The notes: generated by a model from the sequence alone, not told the origin. Shown: positions 18,206 through 26,868, counted from the stretch's first letter. The stretch: DNA of 61,735 bases from an uncultured Parabacteroides sp. (GCA_910577325.1 CAJTMR010000005.1:91081-152815), one strand, 5' to 3'. A program made the numbers and translations.

Positions 18206-19569
18206 AACAGGAACTTTTAGAAAAATACAATGTGCCGGTTCCGCGGTACACCAGCTATCCGCCTGCCAACTATTTCCATGACGGATTCAACAACTACGAT
18301 TATGCAGATGCAATCCAAAAATCGAACCGTCAGCAGCCGGAATCGATCTCCTTCTATTTTCATATTCCTTTCTGCCAGCGCCTTTGCCATTATTGCGGAT
18401 GTAACTCCTACGCCTGCCCCAAACCGGAAATCGTAGACCGGTATGTGAAAGCATTGCACAAAGAAATCGATCTGGTGCTTCCTTTGCTTGACGAGACACG
18501 CAAAATCTCTCAGATCCATTACGGAGGTGGCACTCCGACCATCCTGCCGGCTATCGAGCTGAAAGAATTGAACCGGCACGTTTCAGAAAAATTCGATACG
18601 ATCGAAAATCCCGAAATAGCAATCGAATGCCATCCGGGATGGATGACGGAAAAGGACTGGGTCCAACTGACGCTTGCCGGATTCAACCGGTTGAGCATCG
18701 GAATACAGGATTTTGACAAACAAGTCCTGAAAACCGTACATCGAAAACAATCCCAGTTGCAACCGGAAGAGATCGTGACGCTCCTGCGTTCCTGCGGAGT
18801 TCGCCTCAATATGGATTTTCTCTACGGATTGCCCCACCAGACGGAAGCAAGCTTTGCCGCAACGATCGAAAGGGCTGCCGCTCTGAAACCGGACCGGCTC
18901 GTTACCTTTTCGTATGCACACGTGCCCTGGGCATTTCCCCGGCAGCAGGTATTGGAAAAAGCCGGATTGCCTTCGAGCGACGAGAAAAGCCGGATGTTCG
19001 AGGCAGCCCGTAAGATCCTCTGCGAGGCGGATTACCAGCCGATAGGCCTGGATCATTTCGTGCGCAAAGACGATGAACTGTGCACCGCCTTGCAAAACGG
19101 GCAACTGCACCGCAATTTCCAAGGCTATTGTACGCGCCGGACCACCGGACAAGTGTACGCTTTCGGCGTCACGGGGATCAGCCAGCTCGGTACGGCCTAT
19201 GCCCAGAACACGAAAGATATCATGGAATATATCGAAAAAGTCGAAGCCGGCATCTTGCCCGTGGCCAAAGGATATTCCTTAAGCCGGGACGAACAGATCA
19301 CCCGGGAAGTGATCGAAATGTTGATGTGCAACTACCGGATCGACTGGAACGAATTATCGGAGCAACTTTCCCTCCCCGCCGAATCCATCAGGCAGGCGAC
19401 CGCCTACGACGAGACGCGCCTCCGTGAATTTGCAACTGACGGATTGATCGAATTTGACGGAAACCGAATCCGGATGACACCCGAAGGCAGGCTTTTCGTC
19501 CGCAACATAGCCGCTTCGCTTGACAAACTGATGCTCGGAACAAATAAATCATTTTCTAAACCAGTATGA
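18202..19569 (+). CDS. hemN: Oxygen-independent coproporphyrinogen III oxidase HemN
   Basis: Radical-SAM enzyme converting coproporphyrinogen III to protoporphyrinogen IX without oxygen. The N-terminus carries RYTSYPPA and the iron-sulfur motif CQRLCHYCGC, with C58, C62 and C65 binding the cluster and C67 the extra cysteine seen in true HemN but not in HemW-type homologues. GGGTPTIL follows. At 455 aa it matches E. coli HemN. Its ATG overlaps the MFS stop, and hemG starts 4 bp after its stop, so the enzymes and carrier are translationally linked. Confidence 0.95.
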   Translation: MKQELLEKYNVPVPRYTSYPPANYFHDGFNNYDYADAIQKSNRQQPESISFYFHIPFCQRLCHYCGCNSYACPKPEIVDRYVKALHKEIDLVLPLLDETRKISQIHYGGGTPTILPAIELKELNRHVSEKFDTIENPEIAIECHPGWMTEKDWVQLTLAGFNRLSIGIQDFDKQVLKTVHRKQSQLQPEEIVTLLRSCGVRLNMDFLYGLPHQTEASFAATIERAAALKPDRLVTFSYAHVPWAFPRQQVLEKAGLPSSDEKSRMFEAARKILCEADYQPIGLDHFVRKDDELCTALQNGQLHRNFQGYCTRRTTGQVYAFGVTGISQLGTAYAQNTKDIMEYIEKVEAGILPVAKGYSLSRDEQITREVIEMLMCNYRIDWNELSEQLSLPAESIRQATAYDETRLREFATDGLIEFDGNRIRMTPEGRLFVRNIAASLDKLMLGTNKSFSKPV

Positions 19570-19573
19570 CACA

Positions 19574-21001
19574 ATGGAATATCAACCAATCTCCAATCCT
19601 CCTCATGAAAGCGGTTCGCAAACCGCCTTCACCACTGACGTCCTGATCATCGGAGCCGGACTGACCGGACTGACAACCGGTTTCTGGCTGACCCGCGCCG
19701 GAAAAAACATCCATATCCTCGAAAAGGCGGAGCGCGTAGGGGGACAAATCCATACATTCCGCGAAAAAGATTTCGTTTACGAAAGCGGTCCCAATACCGG
19801 CGTAGTTTCCTATCCCGAAGTGGCAGAGCTTTTCGAAGCCCTCTCCCCCGCCTGCACATTGGAGACAGCCCGTGAAGAATCCAAACGCCGCCTGATCTGG
19901 AAAGGGAACCGGTTCCGTGCGCTCCCGTCCGGACTGTTCAGTGCGGTGACGACTCCCCTGTTCACACTCAGCGACAAATTCCGTATTCTCGGAGAACCAT
20001 TCCGCCCCAAAGGGAATAACCCGGACGAGTCTGTCGGTGAGTTGGCGGCACGCCGTCTCGGCAAATCATTCCTGCATTACGCGGTAGATCCGTTCCTATC
20101 CGGAGTCTATGCCGGCGATCCGATGAAACTCGTCACCCGCTACGCCCTCCCGAAACTCTACAACCTGGAACAGCAATATGGCGGTTTTATCCGTGGAACT
20201 CTCGCTAAAGCCAAACTTCCGAAAACGGACCGCGACCGTCTCGCCACCAAAAAAGTATTTTCAGCAGCCGGAGGACTCGACCGGTTGACAGACGCAATGG
20301 CCGATGCGATCGGCCCGGGACACATCACCCTTTCGGCCGCCAACGTTACTATCCAGCCTTATTCGGACAAATGGATAGCAACCTATTCGATAGCCGGAGA
20401 TGAACGGACAATCATTGCAAACCAAGTGATCACCACCACCGGCGCATATACATTGCCCGGCCTGCTGCCTTTCATCCCGGAAGAAAAGATGAACCGGATC
20501 AGCAACCTGCATTATGCCCCTGTCATACAAGCCAGTGTCGGCTTCCGCGATACCGGGAAATTACGCTTCGATGCGTTTGGCGGCCTGGTTCCTTCCTGTG
20601 AGAAAAAAGAGGTACTCGGCATTCTCTTCCCATCCGCCTGCTTTGCCGGACGGGCGCCGGAAGGGGGAGCTCTTTTCTCTTTTTTCATCGGAGGCGTAAA
20701 ACATGCCAACCTGACAACCCTGCCGGAAGAGGAATTGAAGGCGCTTATCAGACGTGAGCTTCATGCCATGCTGAAATTTCCGGCTGAAGCAGAACCGGAC
20801 ATGATCCGCATCTTCCGCCATGAACATGCCATTCCGCAATATGAACAGAGTAGCGGCTCCCGTTTCGAAATGATCGACGAACTGCAATCCCGCTATCCGG
20901 GTCTCACGCTCGCCGGAAACATCAAAGGCGGCATCGGCATGGCCGACCGCATCCGCCAAGCCACAGAAATCGCGAATAATTTAAAAACAGCCTTGAAATG
21001 A
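19574..21001 (+). CDS. hemG: Protoporphyrinogen oxidase (HemY-type, FAD-dependent)
   Basis: Oxidises protoporphyrinogen IX to protoporphyrin IX, the step after HemN. The FAD-binding Rossmann motif GAGLTG is at residues 27-32 with the ribose-binding glutamate E50 (ILEKAERVGG) and a second nucleotide-binding region near the C-terminus (LTLAGNIKGGIGMADRIR). At 475 aa it is of normal length for HemY-type PPOX. It is the last gene of the TonB receptor-MFS-hemN-hemG run; ferrochelatase is not in the window. Confidence 0.93.
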   Translation: MEYQPISNPPHESGSQTAFTTDVLIIGAGLTGLTTGFWLTRAGKNIHILEKAERVGGQIHTFREKDFVYESGPNTGVVSYPEVAELFEALSPACTLETAREESKRRLIWKGNRFRALPSGLFSAVTTPLFTLSDKFRILGEPFRPKGNNPDESVGELAARRLGKSFLHYAVDPFLSGVYAGDPMKLVTRYALPKLYNLEQQYGGFIRGTLAKAKLPKTDRDRLATKKVFSAAGGLDRLTDAMADAIGPGHITLSAANVTIQPYSDKWIATYSIAGDERTIIANQVITTTGAYTLPGLLPFIPEEKMNRISNLHYAPVIQASVGFRDTGKLRFDAFGGLVPSCEKKEVLGILFPSACFAGRAPEGGALFSFFIGGVKHANLTTLPEEELKALIRRELHAMLKFPAEAEPDMIRIFRHEHAIPQYEQSSGSRFEMIDELQSRYPGLTLAGNIKGGIGMADRIRQATEIANNLKTALK

Positions 21002-21052
21002 TTAAAATTTATTTCGGCTCACTCGTTTCATCCAACTAAACAAATGTAAACT

Positions 21053-21235
21053 ATGGCACGCAGAAAGATTACAAATAGTCAAGCCGTATGTATCACTCTT
21101 TTATGGGGCGTTCTTTGCTACATGCTGCTTGTATACAGTGAAAAGATAACCTTCGACATCATTTTTGCCCTAATAGCGTCGGCTATCATTGTGTTTGTCC
21201 CAATCTATAAGAACAAAAGACGAAGAGACGAGTGA
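21053..21235 (+). CDS. Small membrane protein, two transmembrane helices
   Basis: 60-residue hypothetical protein: a basic N-terminus (MARRKIT), two hydrophobic helices (about residues 12-28 and 33-51) and a strongly basic tail (KNKRRRDE), predicting both ends in the cytoplasm. It lies 51 bp after hemG on the same strand. Function unknown; I keep it because its composition is clearly that of a membrane protein and it ends cleanly before the gdhA promoter. Confidence 0.65.
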   Translation: MARRKITNSQAVCITLLWGVLCYMLLVYSEKITFDIIFALIASAIIVFVPIYKNKRRRDE

Positions 21236-21302
21236 CATTTAGCTACTTTTACCCGATTAAAATACCGAAATGACATTTTTAACGCATTTTCTCTTTCAAA
21301 TA

Positions 21303-21333
21303 TTTGTTTTGATGATTTTTTAGCTTACCTTTG
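21303..21333 (+). promoter_or_regulatory. Promoter of the first glutamate dehydrogenase gene
   Basis: TTTG at 21303-21306, 19-bp spacer and TACCTTTG at 21326-21333, matching the Bacteroidetes -33/-7 consensus. A leader of about 70 nt precedes the ATG at 21408. Confidence 0.65.
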
Positions 21334-21407
21334 CGAGGCCATAAAAAAACGATGATCAGTTAACAAATTGATATTACAAATATAACATTCTAAATAAAAT
21401 CAGTCTT

Positions 21408-22742
21408 ATGAAGGCAAGTGAAGTTTTAGACAATTTAAAGAGAAGATTTCCGAATGAACCGGAATATCATCAGGCAGTTTCAGAAGTATTAGGGACAATC
21501 GAAGAGGCCTACAATGAACATCCCGAATTCGAAAAAAGCAATCTGATCGAACGTCTTTGTATCCCCGACCGTATTTTTTCTTTCCGCGTGACCTGGATGG
21601 ATGACAAAGGTCAGATCCAAACCAATATGGGATACCGCATCCAGCATAACAACGCAATCGGTCCGTACAAAGGCGGCATCCGTTTCCATGCCTCTGTAAA
21701 CCAGTCGATCCTTAAGTTCCTTGCATTCGAACAGACTTTCAAGAATTCACTGACTACTTTGCCGATGGGCGGTGGTAAAGGCGGTTCCGACTTCAGCCCG
21801 CGTGGTAAGTCTAACGCTGAAATCATGCGTTTTTGCCAAGCTTTCGTATTGGAATTATGGCGCCATATCGGCCCGGATACGGATGTTCCCGCAGGCGATA
21901 TAGGCGTCGGCGGACGTGAAGTCGGCTATATGTACGGGATGTATAAAAAACTGGCTCAGGAGAACACAGGAACATTTACCGGTAAAGGACGTGAATTCGG
22001 CGGTTCACTGATCCGTCCCGAAGCTACCGGTTACGGAAACGTTTACTTCCTGCTGGAAATGCTGAATACAAAAGGAATCGACATCAAAGGAAAAACCGTT
22101 TGCGTTTCAGGTTCAGGCAACGTAGCCCAATATACCGTAGAAAAACTGATCAGCCTCGGAGCCAAAGTGGTGACAATGTCCGATTCTGATGGTTATATCT
22201 ACGATCCGGACGGCATCGACCGCGCTAAGCTGGACTACATCATGGAACTGAAGAACCTCTATCGTGGCCGTATCCGTGAATATGCAGAACAATATGGTTG
22301 CAAATATGTAGCAGGCGCCCGTCCTTGGGGAGAAAAGTGCGACATCGCAATGCCAAGTGCGACTCAGAACGAACTGAACGGCGAAGATGCCAAGACATTG
22401 CTTGCCAACGGCTGTATCGCCGTATCGGAAGGAGCCAACATGCCTTCTACTCCCGAAGCTATCGACGCATTCCTCGAAGCTAAGATCCTGTACGCTCCGG
22501 GTAAGGCGGCCAATGCCGGCGGTGTATCCGTTTCCGGTCTGGAAATGACGCAGAACGCTCAGAAACTGAGCTGGAACAGTGAAGAAGTGGACGAAAAGTT
22601 GAAGAGTATCATGCAGAATATCCACGAACAATGTGTAAAATACGGCAAGCAAGCCGACGGTTACACAAACTACGTGAAAGGTGCAAACGTCGCAGGCTTC
22701 ATGAAAGTAGCCAAAGCGATGATGGCACAGGGCATTCTTTAA
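21408..22742 (+). CDS. gdhA: NADP-type glutamate dehydrogenase (paralogue 1)
   Basis: Interconverts 2-oxoglutarate plus ammonia and glutamate, the main route of ammonia assimilation in these gut bacteria. 444 aa, the standard hexameric GDH length. Visible motifs are GPYKGGIRFH (K88) and LPMGGGKGGSDF (K124 catalytic region) in the substrate domain, and the nucleotide-binding VSGSGNVAQYT after about residue 225. A second, clearly related copy lies at 38616-39950. It has its own promoter and a terminator hairpin 30 bp after the stop. Confidence 0.95.
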   Translation: MKASEVLDNLKRRFPNEPEYHQAVSEVLGTIEEAYNEHPEFEKSNLIERLCIPDRIFSFRVTWMDDKGQIQTNMGYRIQHNNAIGPYKGGIRFHASVNQSILKFLAFEQTFKNSLTTLPMGGGKGGSDFSPRGKSNAEIMRFCQAFVLELWRHIGPDTDVPAGDIGVGGREVGYMYGMYKKLAQENTGTFTGKGREFGGSLIRPEATGYGNVYFLLEMLNTKGIDIKGKTVCVSGSGNVAQYTVEKLISLGAKVVTMSDSDGYIYDPDGIDRAKLDYIMELKNLYRGRIREYAEQYGCKYVAGARPWGEKCDIAMPSATQNELNGEDAKTLLANGCIAVSEGANMPSTPEAIDAFLEAKILYAPGKAANAGGVSVSGLEMTQNAQKLSWNSEEVDEKLKSIMQNIHEQCVKYGKQADGYTNYVKGANVAGFMKVAKAMMAQGIL

Positions 22743-22773
22743 TCGACTGACAGCATATAATTGATAATTAGTG

Positions 22774-22817
22774 AAGGCGGACATTTCCGGTAAAACGGTC
22801 AGGTCCGCCTTTTATTT
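22774..22817 (+). terminator. Terminator after gdhA paralogue 1
   Basis: Outer stem AAGGCGGAC (22774-22782) with GTCCGCCTT (22803-22811), inner CCGG/ACGG pairing, then a T-rich tail. Just after it, 22836-22859 holds short tandem copies of a CAATTG-type repeat of no clear function. Confidence 0.75.
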
Positions 22818-22890
22818 TTCGGCAAAAATCGTCAGTTGCCAATTGCCAATTGTCAATTGTTTACTATTTTAGTGCCGAAAATAGAAACAC

Positions 22891-24321
22891 ATGATAACCG
22901 AAGAATTAAAACAACTCTACCTGCGATATACCGGTTCGCCGGCAACCGATATAACCGAACTATCTTCTTCCGGCTCCAACCGCCGGTATTTCAGATTGTC
23001 AGGCCCAGTCTCCCTGATCGGGGTAAGCGGAACTTCCACCGAAGAAAACAAGGCCTTCATCTATATGTCCGGTCATTTTCGTAAAAAAAATTTGCCTGTT
23101 CCGCAAGTATTGACCTGCTCGGACAATCAATCGTTTTATCTTCAGGAAGACCTGGGAGACACTTTGCTCTTCAATGCAATCGAAAAAGGAAGGAAAAGCT
23201 GTTTCTTCGACGAAACGGAAAAATCCTTGCTGCACAAGACAATCACACTTCTTCCGGCTCTGCAATTCAAAGGAGCGGAAGATTTCGATTTCAGCCAATG
23301 TCATCCTCAACCCGAATTCAACAAACGTTCGATCCTTTGGGATCTGAACTATTTCAAATACTGTTTCCTGAAAGCTACCGGAATGGAATTCCAGGAAAAC
23401 CTTCTGGAAGATGATTTTCAGAAAATGAGCGATGTCCTGTTACAAGACTATACACCGACATTCATGTACCGGGATTTCCAATCGCGTAACATAATGATAA
23501 AAAATGGCGAGCCTTGGTTCATCGATTTCCAAGGAGGGCGAAAAGGCCCGGTCTATTATGACGTAGCCTCTTTCCTTTGGCAGGCCAAAGCCAAATATCC
23601 GACCGAGTTGAGACAGGAATTGATCGCCGATTATCTGCAAGTGTTACACGAATATACCGAAATAGACGAAAAGCATTTCTTCCGGCAATTACGCCATTTC
23701 GTTCTTTTCCGGACCTTACAGGTCTTGGGAGCCTACGGTTTCCGGGGATATTTCGAGAAGAAACCGCATTTCATCCAAAGCGTCCCCTTCGCAATCGATA
23801 ATCTCCGACAACTTTTGAAAGAAGATTATCCGGAGTATCCCTATTTATGTACCATACTACGGGATCTGACGAACCTGTCCCAATTCTATGACGACATCCA
23901 GAAACATGCGCTCAAAGTCAAGATTGTCAGTTTTGCCTATAAAAAAGGTATTCCCGACGATCCGAGCGGCAATGGCGGTGGATTTGTCTTCGACTGCCGC
24001 GCCATCAACAACCCCGGGAAGTACGAACGTTACAACCATTTTACCGGATTGGACGAACCGGTGATCCGTTTCCTCGAGGAAGACGGAGAGATTACCCGCT
24101 TCCTGGAGCATGCTTACGAAATTGTGGACGCTTCCGTCAAACGCTATATGGACCGGGGCTTCACCAACCTGATGATTTGTTTCGGTTGCACGGGAGGTCA
24201 GCACCGTTCGGTCTACTCCGCCCAACACATGGCGGAACACATTCATTCCAAGTTCGGTGTCCGGGTAGACCTCATACACAGGGAACAAAACATAGAACAA
24301 CTCTTTAACGCAACATTATGA
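22891..24321 (+). CDS. AmgK-like sugar kinase fused to a RapZ C-terminal domain
   Basis: Two-domain protein. Residues 1-330 are an APH-type phosphotransferase like AmgK, which phosphorylates N-acetylmuramate or N-acetylglucosamine at C1: catalytic loop YRDFQSRNIM (D195, N200) and metal-binding IDFQGG (D212). Residues 341-476 match the C-terminal domain of RapZ, which in E. coli binds glucosamine-6-phosphate and regulatory RNA: FVFDCRAINNPGKYE, FLEEDGE and GCTGGQHRSV (432-441). The P-loop kinase half of normal RapZ is absent, so the RapZ domain has been joined to a different kinase. The stop overlaps the next ATG (ATGA), and the next gene encodes a MurU-like enzyme that would use the kinase product. 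A cell-wall sugar recycling role with built-in amino-sugar sensing is an inference. Confidence 0.88.
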   Translation: MITEELKQLYLRYTGSPATDITELSSSGSNRRYFRLSGPVSLIGVSGTSTEENKAFIYMSGHFRKKNLPVPQVLTCSDNQSFYLQEDLGDTLLFNAIEKGRKSCFFDETEKSLLHKTITLLPALQFKGAEDFDFSQCHPQPEFNKRSILWDLNYFKYCFLKATGMEFQENLLEDDFQKMSDVLLQDYTPTFMYRDFQSRNIMIKNGEPWFIDFQGGRKGPVYYDVASFLWQAKAKYPTELRQELIADYLQVLHEYTEIDEKHFFRQLRHFVLFRTLQVLGAYGFRGYFEKKPHFIQSVPFAIDNLRQLLKEDYPEYPYLCTILRDLTNLSQFYDDIQKHALKVKIVSFAYKKGIPDDPSGNGGGFVFDCRAINNPGKYERYNHFTGLDEPVIRFLEEDGEITRFLEHAYEIVDASVKRYMDRGFTNLMICFGCTGGQHRSVYSAQHMAEHIHSKFGVRVDLIHREQNIEQLFNATL

Positions 24322-25058
24322 AAGCTATGATTTTCGCTGCCGGTTTGGGAACACGCCTCAAACCGTTGACAGACAACACTCCAAAAGCATTGCTTCCTAT
24401 CAACGGAAAGCCGATGCTCGAACATGTAATCCTTAAATTAAAAAATGCCGGTTTTCACCAAATCGCCATCAACGTACACCATTTAGGGGATCAAATCATC
24501 GATTTCCTGACGGCCAACAACAACTTCGGCATCGAAATACATATATCCGACGAGCGTGACTACCTGCTCGATACCGGAGGAGGTATCAAGCACGCCGCTG
24601 CATTCCTGCAAGGCAACGAACCATTTCTGGTGCATAATGTCGATATTCTGTCCAATATCGATCTGCGTACGCTTTACAATCATCATCTGGAAACGAATCC
24701 TTTGGCAACATTATTGGTCAGCAAACGCAACACCTCCCGCTATTTGCTATTCAACAAAGAAAATAAATTATGTGGTTGGCATAATCATGAGACAGGAGAA
24801 GTCAAATCGTTTTATCCGGATTTTGATCCGAAACAATACAACGAGTATGCATTCAGCGGCATTCATGTATTGTCTCCCCAAATATTCGACTATATGGAAG
24901 AGTGGACCGGCAAATTCTCCATCATCAACTTCTACCTGTCCATCTGTGCAAAAACCAATATCCACGCCTATGCAGACGAAAATCTTCATCTGATAGATGT
25001 CGGTAAGCCGGAGACATTGGTGATGGCGGAAAAGTGGATGCAAAAACTTATTGTGTAA
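24318..25058 (+). CDS. murU: Sugar-1-phosphate nucleotidyltransferase, MurU-like
   Basis: Makes a nucleotide sugar, most likely UDP-MurNAc from MurNAc-1-phosphate. 246 aa with the nucleotidyltransferase signature AAGLGTRLKPLT (7-18) followed by PKALLPI, and the metal-site region LVHNVDILS. Length and lack of a hexapeptide-repeat C-terminus fit MurU rather than GlmU. The 4-bp overlap with the AmgK-like gene mirrors the amgK-murU pairs of Pseudomonas and of the related Tannerella. The partner supports the assignment more than the sequence alone does; another hexose-1-phosphate could be the substrate. Confidence 0.8.
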   Translation: MKAMIFAAGLGTRLKPLTDNTPKALLPINGKPMLEHVILKLKNAGFHQIAINVHHLGDQIIDFLTANNNFGIEIHISDERDYLLDTGGGIKHAAAFLQGNEPFLVHNVDILSNIDLRTLYNHHLETNPLATLLVSKRNTSRYLLFNKENKLCGWHNHETGEVKSFYPDFDPKQYNEYAFSGIHVLSPQIFDYMEEWTGKFSIINFYLSICAKTNIHAYADENLHLIDVGKPETLVMAEKWMQKLIV

Positions 25059-25577
25059 TTTTACTTCTTTAACAATCAGGCACATCCTTTATAAAGAATC
25101 ATAAATTCCGGCTTTTTATCCCTCAAAAAGACAATTCTGCCGTGAGACGCGCAGTTTTTTGTAACGAAGACGGTCTTCATTCACTTGACGACCGTCTTCA
25201 TATACGATGATTTCAGCACCTCACTGCAACGGCGACCGTCTTCATTCCAATGACGGCCGTCTTCACGGGCATAAAGCCCCTGATTTCTTTTTAAATATTC
25301 AGAAGACCTCCAATCTTTTCTTGCTACGCGCCATTCTCCGGAAGTTAAGAATTTCCAAAATGCAAGCGTTTCCTCCTTTTCCATATTTCCAAAAGAGCAT
25401 ATCTTCATTTCTTGCCGACATCAGATTTCTATTTATCAGCCAAACCGGAAAAAAGATATGAAAATGCCAAACTAAAATGATCCGAGATTTTGATCGAAAC
25501 AGAAAAAGTAGCCAAGAGGGGTTATTGTTCAATTTTCAACTGAACCGGAATCGCAAAAAAGTTCGTCCTATAAAACC
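25059..25577. other. 519-bp intergenic region without a convincing gene
   Basis: Short ORFs exist on both strands (for example 25207-25461 and complement 25181-25408) but they run through the repeat cluster at 25166-25266 and show no recognisable domain, so I do not call them. The only structure I see is that repeat cluster. Confidence 0.6.
25166..25266. repeat. Cluster of four GACnGTCTTCA-type repeats
   Basis: Four copies of a 12-15 bp unit: GAAGACGGTCTTC at 25166-25178 (a near-perfect palindrome around one central base), GACGACCGTCTTCAT at 25187-25201, GGCGACCGTCTTCATT at 25231-25246 and GACGGCCGTCTTCAC at 25252-25266. Spacing is uneven. Function unknown. Confidence 0.65.
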
Positions 25578-25580
25578 GTC

Positions 25581-26153
25581 TTAAAGAATGGCAAGCAGTA
25601 TCGGTAAATAATCCTTTAGCTCCACACGAAGCAACTTCAATGCCTGCTGAATACGATAATCCACCGTCTTGGGAGAAACATCCAAACGCGTCGCTATTTC
25701 ATTATACGTCATACGCTGAAAACGATTCAACTCGAATGCTTCCCGGTAACTATCGGGAAGGCGCTGCAACGCTTCTTCTATCTTACAGCTCAGTTCTTCT
25801 ACGATATAGAAGTCGGGATCTTCCATCCATTTCCGGTCGGCCGACAACCGGTCGAAGACCCGTTGCCGTACCTCATAGTGAGCGTTCAAAGTCAGACAAC
25901 GATTCTTCACCGCCTTGAACAAATAGTTTTTCAAAGAGGTGTCGACAATATGTATTTCACGGTTCTCCCACAGCCAGACCATCACATCCTGCACAATCTC
26001 TTGCCCGTCTTCAAACTCCACGAATTGCCGCGCATAAGCACATAAAGAAGGATAATAACGAAGAAACAGACTGTCAAAAGCCTTCTCTTCCCCACCTTGA
26101 AGCCGGAAGAAAAGAATTTCATCATTTTCTTTGTCCATATCCTTGTTTATCAT
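25581..26153 (-). CDS. ECF-type RNA polymerase sigma factor (sigma-70 family)
   Basis: Extracytoplasmic-function sigma factor of the FecI-like type that controls SusCD loci in Bacteroidetes. 190 aa with region 2 (FDSLFLRYYPSLCAYARQF, then EIVQDVMVWLWENRE) and region 4 (LQRLPDSYREAFELNRFQRM, TYNEIATRLDVSPKTVDYRI). A second start five codons downstream (MDKENDE) is equally possible. It is divergent from the fecR gene at 27015 and should control, with it, the SusCD operon at 28210-33156. A 16-bp leader segment is shared with the fecR side. Confidence 0.93.
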   Translation of the reverse strand: MINKDMDKENDEILFFRLQGGEEKAFDSLFLRYYPSLCAYARQFVEFEDGQEIVQDVMVWLWENREIHIVDTSLKNYLFKAVKNRCLTLNAHYEVRQRVFDRLSADRKWMEDPDFYIVEELSCKIEEALQRLPDSYREAFELNRFQRMTYNEIATRLDVSPKTVDYRIQQALKLLRVELKDYLPILLAIL

Positions 26154-26166
26154 AAAAAAACTGACG

Positions 26167-26182
26167 TAGTTCTTGGTAGACT
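26167..26182 (-). repeat. Left copy of a 16-bp leader repeat (sigma-factor side)
   Basis: Read on the minus strand this is AGTCTACCAAGAACTA, located between the sigma factor -7 box and its start codon. An identical copy on the plus strand lies at 26899-26914, upstream of fecR, so the two copies form a perfect inverted repeat about 715 bp apart and would sit in the 5' leader of both divergent transcripts. Confidence 0.8.
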
Positions 26183-26198
26183 ATGGTTATTATTTACG

Positions 26199-26206
26199 CA
26201 AAAGTA
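26199..26206 (-). promoter_or_regulatory. -7 box of the ECF sigma factor gene
   Basis: TACTTTTG on the minus strand matches TAnnTTTG and lies about 45 bp upstream of the sigma factor start. Confidence 0.5.
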
Positions 26207-26304
26207 CTTAATTTTAATAATAAACACACCATCACAGCAGGGCAACCGCACCAAAAATTGCTATCCGGAATAATTTCTCTTCTTTCATGAAAATTTCGCA
26301 AACC

Positions 26305-26323
26305 AACTATCACACTATCATAT
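26305..26323 (+). repeat. Left arm of a 19-bp inverted repeat
   Basis: AACTATCACACTATCATAT. Its reverse complement, with one mismatch, is found at 26850-26868. Both arms belong to AT-rich flanks surrounding the GC-rich repeat core. Confidence 0.7.
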
Positions 26324-26566
26324 CCGGCTGTTAACTCCTGTTACACAATATATTAAAACATGACAGTAGCTGTTTTCCACTATCATTATACCATCATGCA
26401 TCTATCATGCTTTTTATATGACTATCTATTTATATAATTGATGATATGCTGTTTATGCTTACATAGGCAAAAATAGCCATCGGTAAAAAAGATGTAAAAA
26501 CGAGGCGTAAAAGTGCCTCCAACATGGCGGATAAACTTCTCTGCATCCCCATAAGGGCTTCGCCAG

Positions 26567-26622
26567 ACCCGGGTCTGCACCTCTCCCGCACCCGGGTCTT
26601 CGTGGTAGGTACACCTGGGTCT
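26567..26622 (+). repeat. Three ACCCGGGTCT repeats with a 23-bp period
   Basis: ACCCGGGTCT at 26567-26576 and 26590-26599, and ACCTGGGTCT at 26613-26622, each exactly 23 bp after the last. The first copy is part of the perfect 12-bp palindrome AGACCCGGGTCT (26565-26576). The unit is GC-rich inside an AT-rich gap, which suggests an inserted repeat family element. Confidence 0.75.
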
Positions 26623-26849
26623 CAAGCGGCTTTGCAAGCTGTTTTTGACAAAAGAAAAGCCTGTCTTGATGAAAAAAGAAGCCGTTTTAACATGTTTCGC
26701 ACCTATTTCCGAACGGTCCCTGTTTTTATCGTATGATTGACACACAAGATGTTACGGTTTTTTGCCATGATGGTTGTGATAGATGAATGATAGTATAAAA
26801 CGATAACTATCACGCCATAATGTATTGGTTTAAAACAATATACATACGA

Positions 26850-26868
26850 ATATGATAGTATGATAGTT
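26850..26868 (+). repeat. Right arm of the 19-bp inverted repeat
   Basis: ATATGATAGTATGATAGTT pairs with 26305-26323 with one mismatch. Confidence 0.7.

Noticed and set aside
25207..25461. 84-codon ORF after murU
   Set aside because: Runs through the GTCTTCA repeat cluster; composition is not protein-like.
26567..26622. CRISPR array
   Set aside because: Repeats of 10 bp with 13-bp gaps are far too short for CRISPR repeats and spacers, and no cas gene is present.
26422..26745. 107-codon minus-strand ORF in the sigma-fecR gap
   Set aside because: Spans the 23-bp repeat core and has the look of translated repeat sequence; no ribosome site or domain.
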